Below are positions 49,101 through 53,391 of a DNA stretch of 53,391 nucleotides, in pieces (positions within the stretch are counted from its first letter, which is position 1; each line of letters begins with the position of its first letter). A program made the translations under genes and the position numbers. The DNA lies in assembly GCA_944385665.1 (NCBI GenBank), contig CALWYB010000013.1, positions 1-53,391 on the forward strand, in the 5' to 3' direction. The stretch is from an uncultured Oscillospiraceae bacterium. Lineage in GTDB: Bacteria > Bacillota > Clostridia > Oscillospirales > Oscillospiraceae. The notes below the pieces were generated by a model. The model was given only the letters and a program-made list of their open reading frames with translations. It searched no databases and was not told where the DNA came from.

Positions 49101-49579
49101 CAGCTATTTTCCTGCCAGGCCTTGCACACGTCGATCCAGCCCCGGCTGTGGGAGTACTCCTCCAGCTCCTTACAGGTGAGCTCAATGGCGGAGTTGGAGC
49201 TGCCCGCGGCAGGGAAGACGGTGTCAAACCGCTGAAGGGACACGTCCAGGTAGGTCTCCACCCCCTCGGGGTTGGCAAAGGGACACACGCCGCCCACGGC
49301 GTGGCCGGTCATCTCCACCGCCTGCTCCGGGGTGAGCATCTTGGCCTTGGTGTGGAACAGGTGCTTGAACTTGCTGTTGTCCACCTTGGCGTCCCCGGCG
49401 GCCACGATGAGCACGCACTTGCCGTCCACCAGAAAGGACAGGGTCTTGGCGATCCGGGCGGGGATCACGCCCACCGCCTGGGCGGCCAACTCCACGGTGG
49501 CACTGGAGACGGGGAACTCCAGAATGTCGTTTTCCCGGCCCAACTCTTGAAAGTAGGCCCGCACCCGCTCAATGGACAT
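49100..49579 (-). CDS. YbaK/EbsC family aminoacyl-tRNA deacylase-like protein
   Basis: This 159-residue single-domain protein is related to the ProRS editing domain (INS superfamily). It has EFPVSSATVELAAQAVGVIPARIAKTLSF split over residues about 21-49, VLIVAAGDAKVDNSKFK with the conserved lysine-type region, GHAVGGVCPFANPEGVETYLD, and VFPAAGSSNSAIELT. Such proteins hydrolyse mischarged tRNAs such as Cys-tRNA(Pro) or Ala-tRNA; the specificity here is unknown. It starts 3 bases after the thioesterase stop, so the two are co-transcribed. Confidence 0.92.
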   Translation of the reverse strand: MSIERVRAYFQELGRENDILEFPVSSATVELAAQAVGVIPARIAKTLSFLVDGKCVLIVAAGDAKVDNSKFKHLFHTKAKMLTPEQAVEMTGHAVGGVCPFANPEGVETYLDVSLQRFDTVFPAAGSSNSAIELTCKELEEYSHSRGWIDVCKAWQENS

Positions 49580-49582
49580 CCC

Positions 49583-49975
49583 TCAGCCCTCCAGCTTCTT
49601 GGCGGCCTTGGCCAGGAAGCGCTCGTCGATGACGATGAAGCGCTGGTGGGTGCCGTGACCGATCATGCCCTTCTCGTCGTAGGCGGCTACCTTCAGCTCG
49701 ATGCGCTTGCCGTCTACCTCCGTGACCTCGCTTTCGGCCCACACCTTGATGCCCACGGGGGAGGCGGAGTCGTGGCTCACGTCCAGCTTGGTGCCCACGG
49801 TGCTCTCACCGGGAGCCAGGTAGGGGGCGATGGAGATCCATGCGGCCTGCTCCATCAGGGCGGTCATAAAGGGGGTGCCGAATACAGGCAGGGCGCCGGA
49901 GCAGGCGGCCTGGGCGGTATTCTTCTCGGTGACCACGCTCTCAGCGCGGCCCTTGATTCCAACTTCCACGGACAT
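49583..49975 (-). CDS. Thioesterase family protein (FlK-like hotdog)
   Basis: This 130-residue single hotdog-fold protein has the pattern of the fluoroacetyl-CoA thioesterase-like group: VVTEKNTAQAACSGALPVFGTPFM, then MEQAAWISIAPYLAPGESTVGT, KLDVSHDSASPVGIKV and GHGTHQRFIV. The threonine, glutamate and histidine positions known for FlK catalysis have plausible counterparts (T6x-type GTPFM, E42, H-containing loop), but I cannot assign residues surely. It probably hydrolyses a small acyl-CoA. AAAGGAG precedes the ATG by about 11 bases. A TAAAAT -10 lies at about 50010. Confidence 0.85.
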   Translation of the reverse strand: MSVEVGIKGRAESVVTEKNTAQAACSGALPVFGTPFMTALMEQAAWISIAPYLAPGESTVGTKLDVSHDSASPVGIKVWAESEVTEVDGKRIELKVAAYDEKGMIGHGTHQRFIVIDERFLAKAAKKLEG

Positions 49976-50047
49976 AATGTTCAGGTCTCCTTTGTGGGGA
50001 AATTTTTACTTCGCCATTTTACTCCTTTTCCCCGGAAAAATCCAGCC

Positions 50048-51322
50048 CTAATCCCCGATCTCATACAGGGTGGTCAGCAGCGTCCAATTTTGCGGGAAGG
50101 GGCGCATCAGGTTCCAGTAATTGACCCCGTGGAGTCCCCGGCTGTGGGCCAGCGCCAGCTTGGCCCGGACGCTCCGGGCGTCCTCAAACCACACCTCGTG
50201 CTCCTGGCCCTCGCCGTCCACATACCGGAACCAGGGGGACTGAGCGGCATCGTCAAAGCGGATGGCGGCGTAGTGGCGCTGGGCCAGGGCGATGGCCTGC
50301 TGGTTGGAGAGGGAGCGGGCCATGGTACCCGGCTGATAGGGCACCTTCCAGTCGTAGCCGTAGTTGGGCAGCCCCAGCCAGATCTTTTCCTTTGGGATCT
50401 CGGTGAGGGCGTAGTCCACCACCCGGGTGACCTGATCCAGAGGGGCCACCGCCATGGGAGGTCCATAGGTATAGCCCCACTCATAGGTCATCAAAAACGC
50501 ATAGTCCGCCGCCGCGCCCAGAAGACGGTAGTCATGGCCCTGATAGAAGTCCCCCTTCTGGTCCGCGCTGGTCTTGGGCACCAGGGCCACCATTACCGGG
50601 ACGCCTAAGGGAGCCAGACTCTCTCGCAGATTCCCGATAAACTCCGGGTAGCGGGGGGCGTCCTCCGGGAGGATGAACTCAAAGTCCACGTCCACCCCCT
50701 GGTAGCCGCGGCGCCCCACTTCCTGGACCAGAGCGGCAATGAGACGGTTCTGCGCCGGGCTGTCGCTCAGAAGCGCGTGGGCCAGGGGACCGGAGAAGGT
50801 GCCGTCGGCGGTGAGGGTGGACAGGTGGAGCCAGGGGCGCACCCCGGCGGCCCGGGCGGCAGCCAGAAGGGGAGCGTCATTGAGGGGGAGCAGCTCTCCC
50901 TGGCCGGTCAAGCCGTAGGTGAAGGGGGTCAGGTCGGAGAGGTTGGGGAGGATGCTCCGAAGCAGGTCCTGGTCCACGTCGGGCCGGGCGTAGCCCCCCG
51001 CCGCCAGTTTGCCAAGGGGCCGCTGGCAATAGGAGAGGACCAGCTCCTGGCCGGGGTAGATGAGCGCCCGGCCGCCCAGACCGGGATTGCGCTGCCACAG
51101 CTGGCGCACCGTGAGGCCGTGGGTCTGGGCGATGGCGGAGAGGGTATCTCCCGGCTGGACCCGGTGGGTCTGCTCCGGGTGGCGCACCACCAGGGTCTGG
51201 CCCACCACCAGCCGGGCGGGGTCAGGGGGATCGTTGTCCTCCAGCAGCCGGGCCATGGACACGCCGTAGCGCTGGGCAATGGAATAGAGGGTGTCTCCCG
51301 GGCGTACCACATGGATCTCCAC
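50048..51322 (-). CDS. LysM and glycoside hydrolase 18 protein, SleL/YaaH-like
   Basis: This 424-residue protein has two N-terminal LysM domains (about residues 2-47 and 51-96; VVRPGDTLYSIAQRYGVS and RVQPGDTLSAIAQTHGLT) and a GH18 domain (about 105-424). The catalytic DxxDxDxE-type motif is in YQGVDVDFEFI, followed by YAFLMTYEWGYTYGPPMAV and a C-terminal GVNYWNLMRPFPQNW. This matches spore cortex-lytic N-acetylglucosaminidase SleL/YaaH. There is no signal peptide, as expected for proteins assembled on the spore from the mother cell. The start is GTG 51322 with AAGGAGG 9 bases upstream. It follows the amidase gene by 13 bases. Confidence 0.9.
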   Translation of the reverse strand: MEIHVVRPGDTLYSIAQRYGVSMARLLEDNDPPDPARLVVGQTLVVRHPEQTHRVQPGDTLSAIAQTHGLTVRQLWQRNPGLGGRALIYPGQELVLSYCQRPLGKLAAGGYARPDVDQDLLRSILPNLSDLTPFTYGLTGQGELLPLNDAPLLAAARAAGVRPWLHLSTLTADGTFSGPLAHALLSDSPAQNRLIAALVQEVGRRGYQGVDVDFEFILPEDAPRYPEFIGNLRESLAPLGVPVMVALVPKTSADQKGDFYQGHDYRLLGAAADYAFLMTYEWGYTYGPPMAVAPLDQVTRVVDYALTEIPKEKIWLGLPNYGYDWKVPYQPGTMARSLSNQQAIALAQRHYAAIRFDDAAQSPWFRYVDGEGQEHEVWFEDARSVRAKLALAHSRGLHGVNYWNLMRPFPQNWTLLTTLYEIGD

Positions 51323-51335
51323 AAAAAATCCCTCC

Positions 51336-52076
51336 TTATTTCAGGGTGACAAAGTCGTCCTTGGCATAGCCGATGGTGCCTGCGTAGTTCACCAGATACC
51401 AGCCCCCCGCATCATTGAGAATGGTGAGGGGTGCGCCGTCGGGGGCCTGGGCCAGGATGGGAGCCTCCAGGTCGGGGCGGGAGCGGATGTTCAGCACCCC
51501 CCAGTCCACATCCACCCGGCCGGAGCGGCTGGCGGTGGGCTCCAGGAAGGGGATGTCGAAGTAGTCGCACAGGGACATGACCAGGTTCCGGGCCACGGCG
51601 TCCAGGTTCTGCTTGATCCAGGCCGCGTCCTCCCGGTTGTCGTGGTAGCCCAGCTCCAGAAAGACCGACGGAGCCCGCACCCGGCGTACCTCGCCGATGG
51701 AGGTGGTGGCCTCGGTGCGCACCAGGTTGGGCAGGGGATAGATGCTCTTGAGGTTGTTGGCCACGATGGTGGCCGCCCGCTGGCCCTTCACGCTGCCGGG
51801 GTAGTAGAAGACGATGATGCCCCGGACGGAACCGTACTTGCCCTCCGGGGCGGCGTTGGAGTGGAGGGCCAGGTGCAGGTCGTAGTTGCCCGCGTTGGAG
51901 GCGGCGATGGAGGAGACGGCGGTCATCTCCGGGGTGTTGCGGGTGTAACGGATGCCGGAGGCGTTGAGATAGGGCACCATTTTGTCGGCCAGCAGATTCA
52001 TGTACTGCTCCTCGGTGCCCCCGTTGACATAGTAGTTGTTCTCCTGGGTGGAGGGGGAGAGATAGATGATGGGCAT
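51336..52076 (-). CDS. N-acetylmuramoyl-L-alanine amidase with SH3 domain
   Basis: This 246-residue protein has an Amidase_3 domain (about 1-170): zinc- and catalysis-related HSNAAPEG, VFLELGYHDNREDA and the N-terminal LSPSTQENN. A C-terminal bacterial SH3-like domain follows (about 180-246; VLNIRSRPDLEAPIL, GWYLVNYAGTIGYAKDDF). It cleaves the MurNAc-L-Ala bond in peptidoglycan. There is no signal peptide. ATG 52076 has GGAGG 8 bases upstream; the frame is open to 52220 but the SigK-like promoter lies within that stretch. It forms an operon with the LysM-GH18 gene. Confidence 0.88.
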   Translation of the reverse strand: MPIIYLSPSTQENNYYVNGGTEEQYMNLLADKMVPYLNASGIRYTRNTPEMTAVSSIAASNAGNYDLHLALHSNAAPEGKYGSVRGIIVFYYPGSVKGQRAATIVANNLKSIYPLPNLVRTEATTSIGEVRRVRAPSVFLELGYHDNREDAAWIKQNLDAVARNLVMSLCDYFDIPFLEPTASRSGRVDVDWGVLNIRSRPDLEAPILAQAPDGAPLTILNDAGGWYLVNYAGTIGYAKDDFVTLK

Positions 52077-52098
52077 AGGGATTACCTCCTGTTTTTCC

Positions 52099-52127
52099 CA
52101 TGCTATGTAAAAAAAGAACAGGAGGTT
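52099..52127 (-). promoter_or_regulatory. SigK-like promoter of the amidase / LysM-GH18 operon
   Basis: On the minus strand AC (52125-52126) is followed after exactly 17 bases by CATA (52104-52107), then GCATG, close to the mother-cell consensus AC-N17-CATAnnnTA. No SigA-type boxes are evident. Transcription would start about 15-18 nt before the ATG. Confidence 0.45.
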
Positions 52128-52219
52128 CCCGGAAAAATTTTTCTTCCCAGCCCCGAACCTCCCGCGGGAAAATCCGTCTTGATGGGTAGAGAGACCAAAC
52201 CAGAACAGGAGGGATTTCA

Positions 52220-53179
52220 ATGAAACGACTGCTTGCCCTGCTTATGACTTTGATGCTGCTGGCGGGCCTTTGCGCCTGCGGCAGCGGAAACAGCGGAGCT
52301 ACCTCTGCGGAGAGCCCCTCGTCCAGCGCGGGAGGCTCAGAGGCCCTTACCGACACGGAGAACGGCTGGTCTAATGGAAGCACCCAGGAGGCCCCGGGGG
52401 AGTCGGAGGGCCAGAGCGGCGCCTCGGTCTACCAGGACGCCAAGCTTATCCGCCGGGCCTGGCTCCAGATTCAGACCGAGGCCTTTGATCAGGCGGTGAC
52501 GGCGCTGGAAACAATGGTCCAGGAGTGCGGCGGCTATTTCCAGAGTGCCAGCGTGGAGGGGGGCAGCCTGCGCAACCAGAACGCCAACCGGTACGGGAAC
52601 TACACCATCCGTCTGCCCCAGGAGCAGTTTGACGCCTTCCTGGGCCGCACCGGAGAGCTGGGCTACGTGACCAGCCAGAGCGAGAACAGTGAAAACGTGA
52701 GCCAGCAGTACTACGATACGGAAGCTCGTCTGAAGGCCCAGCGCACCAAACAGGAGCGGCTTCTCTCCCTGCTGGAGAAAGCGGACAGTATGGAGACCAT
52801 CGTGGCCCTGGAGGACGCCCTCAGCGAGGTGGAGTATGAGATTGAGTGCCTTACCACCTCGCTCAACGAATACGACAGTCTCATCAGCTACTCCACCATT
52901 GAGCTCACTCTGGACGAGGTGGGGACCATTACCGCCACACCCGGGGAGCGGGACAGCCTAGGCACACGCATAGCGGCCGGTGTTCAGTCCAGCTTCCGGG
53001 GCCTGGTGAACGGCAGCCAGGGGCTGCTGGTGTGGCTGGCCTACAATCTGGTGCCGGTTCTGGTGGTGGCGGTCATCGCCGCCGTGGCCGCGGTGGTTCT
53101 GGTCCGGAAGAAAAAGGGTCTGCCTCTTTGGAAGAGAAAAGACCCCAAGGGTCCCGGCACCGGCAACCCCATGAATTAA
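52220..53179 (+). CDS. DUF4349 family lipoprotein
   Basis: This 319-residue protein has a lipoprotein signal peptide: MKRLLALLMTLMLLAGLCAC, the lipid-bearing cysteine probably at C20. A serine/glycine-rich linker (about 21-75) leads to the DUF4349 domain: RRAWLQIQTEAFDQAVTALE, GNYTIRLPQEQFDAFL, then a coiled coil around residues 165-215. A C-terminal transmembrane helix (about 270-295) is followed by basic cytosolic residues. Both a lipid anchor and a C-terminal helix are usual in the family. Function unknown. GGAGGG precedes the ATG. An inverted repeat (GGAGGTTC 52121-52128, GAACCTCC 52155-52162) lies in the divergent gap. Confidence 0.88.
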   Translation: MKRLLALLMTLMLLAGLCACGSGNSGATSAESPSSSAGGSEALTDTENGWSNGSTQEAPGESEGQSGASVYQDAKLIRRAWLQIQTEAFDQAVTALETMVQECGGYFQSASVEGGSLRNQNANRYGNYTIRLPQEQFDAFLGRTGELGYVTSQSENSENVSQQYYDTEARLKAQRTKQERLLSLLEKADSMETIVALEDALSEVEYEIECLTTSLNEYDSLISYSTIELTLDEVGTITATPGERDSLGTRIAAGVQSSFRGLVNGSQGLLVWLAYNLVPVLVVAVIAAVAAVVLVRKKKGLPLWKRKDPKGPGTGNPMN

Positions 53180-53193
53180 AAAATTCCTGTTTT

Positions 53194-53228
53194 AGCCCGC
53201 CGGGACCTGCCGGCGGGCTGTTTTTTTG
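53194..53228 (+). terminator. Terminator after the DUF4349 gene
   Basis: AGCCCGCCGG and CCGGCGGGCT form a 10-bp stem, followed by seven T. Confidence 0.93.
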
Positions 53229-53248
53229 TAAAATAGAAAAACTGGGGG

Positions 53249-53301
53249 TTGACAAAGGGGAGGGTACAGCCGTAACCTGTAAATAGGTTACAACTGTACC
53301 C
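53249..53301 (+). promoter_or_regulatory. BlaI/MecI-type operator and promoter
   Basis: A perfect TTGACA (53249-53254) is followed by a dyad centred at 53281.5. GGGTACAG (53262-53269) pairs with CTGTACCC (53294-53301), and GTAACCT (53272-53278) with AGGTTAC (53285-53291), matching 15 of 17 arm positions. TACA/TGTA half-sites are characteristic of BlaI/MecI operators. The -10 lies within the dyad, so binding would block the promoter. Confidence 0.8.
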
Positions 53302-53331
53302 TGTGTGTGTAGTGTGTGGGAGGTCAGAAGG

Positions 53332-53391
53332 ATGAAAGAATTGGCGGCAAAAATCTCGTCGTCGGAGCTGGAGGTGCTGGAGGTGCTGTGG
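53332..53391 (+). CDS. BlaI/MecI family repressor, N-terminus (window-truncated)
   Basis: Only the first 20 codons are present (MKELAAKISSSELEVLEVLW). The ISSSELEVLEVLW segment matches the first helix of the winged-helix domain of BlaI/MecI/CopY repressors (ISxxEWxVMxxLW), with E-L replacing E-W. The start is an ATG with GGGAGG 11-12 bases upstream. The palindromic operator 30 bases upstream fits autoregulation. A BlaR1-type sensor protease gene usually follows but lies outside the window. A copper-responsive CopY is the alternative. Confidence 0.75.
   Translation, partial: MKELAAKISSSELEVLEVLW

Overview
The window is a gene-dense, G+C-rich chromosomal stretch with almost no mobile DNA. Gene content and protein style suggest an anaerobic, probably spore-forming member of the Clostridia, most likely the Oscillospiraceae (Flavonifractor/Pseudoflavonifractor-like). 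This rests on an S1-domain protein beside carD-ispD-ispF, a SigH-like sigma factor with a zinc-ribbon protein, TepA and SpoIIIE/FtsK homologues, a LysM-GH18 cortex-lytic-type enzyme, a PPi-type phosphofructokinase and a late cobalamin operon. No rRNA, CRISPR array, transposase or phage gene was seen. The assignment is inferred from family recognition, not from a search.

Layout. 1-4.1 kb: tail of an S1 protein (perhaps an IspH-RpsA fusion), CarD, the MEP-pathway genes ispD and ispF, then a DUF3343/cysteine-desulfurase-like pair behind an RNA hairpin that buries the start codon. 4.1-7.8 kb: tRNA-Gly(CCC) on the minus strand, a Bax-inhibitor-1 membrane protein, a nitroreductase, and an ECF sigma factor with a large membrane-anchored partner. 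7.9-12.3 kb: ruvC, ruvA and ruvB, interrupted by small genes, followed by two small membrane proteins. 12.4-16.9 kb: SigH-like sigma factor, zinc-ribbon protein, membrane-bound XRE regulator, DUF1858 redox protein, flavodoxin-like protein, TrmK and a Nif3-like protein. 17-27.1 kb: ddl, murF, ABC-F ATPase, YdcF-like protein, prfA, HAD phosphatase, sua5, coaE and an M18 aminopeptidase. 27.5-30.2 kb: an 890-residue secreted protein with five tandem repeats.

30.3-36.4 kb: tepA, purB, an AI-2E-family exporter, and pfp and fba transcribed divergently from interlocked promoters. 36.6-49.1 kb: ftsK/spoIIIE followed without a gap by the cobalamin genes cbiA, cobT, cobU, cobS, a miniature CobU-like gene, cobC, cbiB, cobD and cbiP, and a Sel1-repeat protein. 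Together these cover amidation of the corrin ring and assembly of the nucleotide loop. 49.1-53.4 kb: YbaK, a thioesterase, a spore-type amidase plus LysM-GH18 operon with a SigK-like promoter, a DUF4349 lipoprotein, and the start of a BlaI/MecI repressor with a palindromic operator.

The features most worth a second look are the start-sequestering hairpin before DUF3343, the interlocked pfp/fba promoters, the miniature CobU paralogue, the structured leader of the ftsK-cob operon, the heptanucleotide arrays that flank a gene inserted between ruvC and ruvA and that supply ribosome-binding sites around prfA, and the repeat-built secreted protein.
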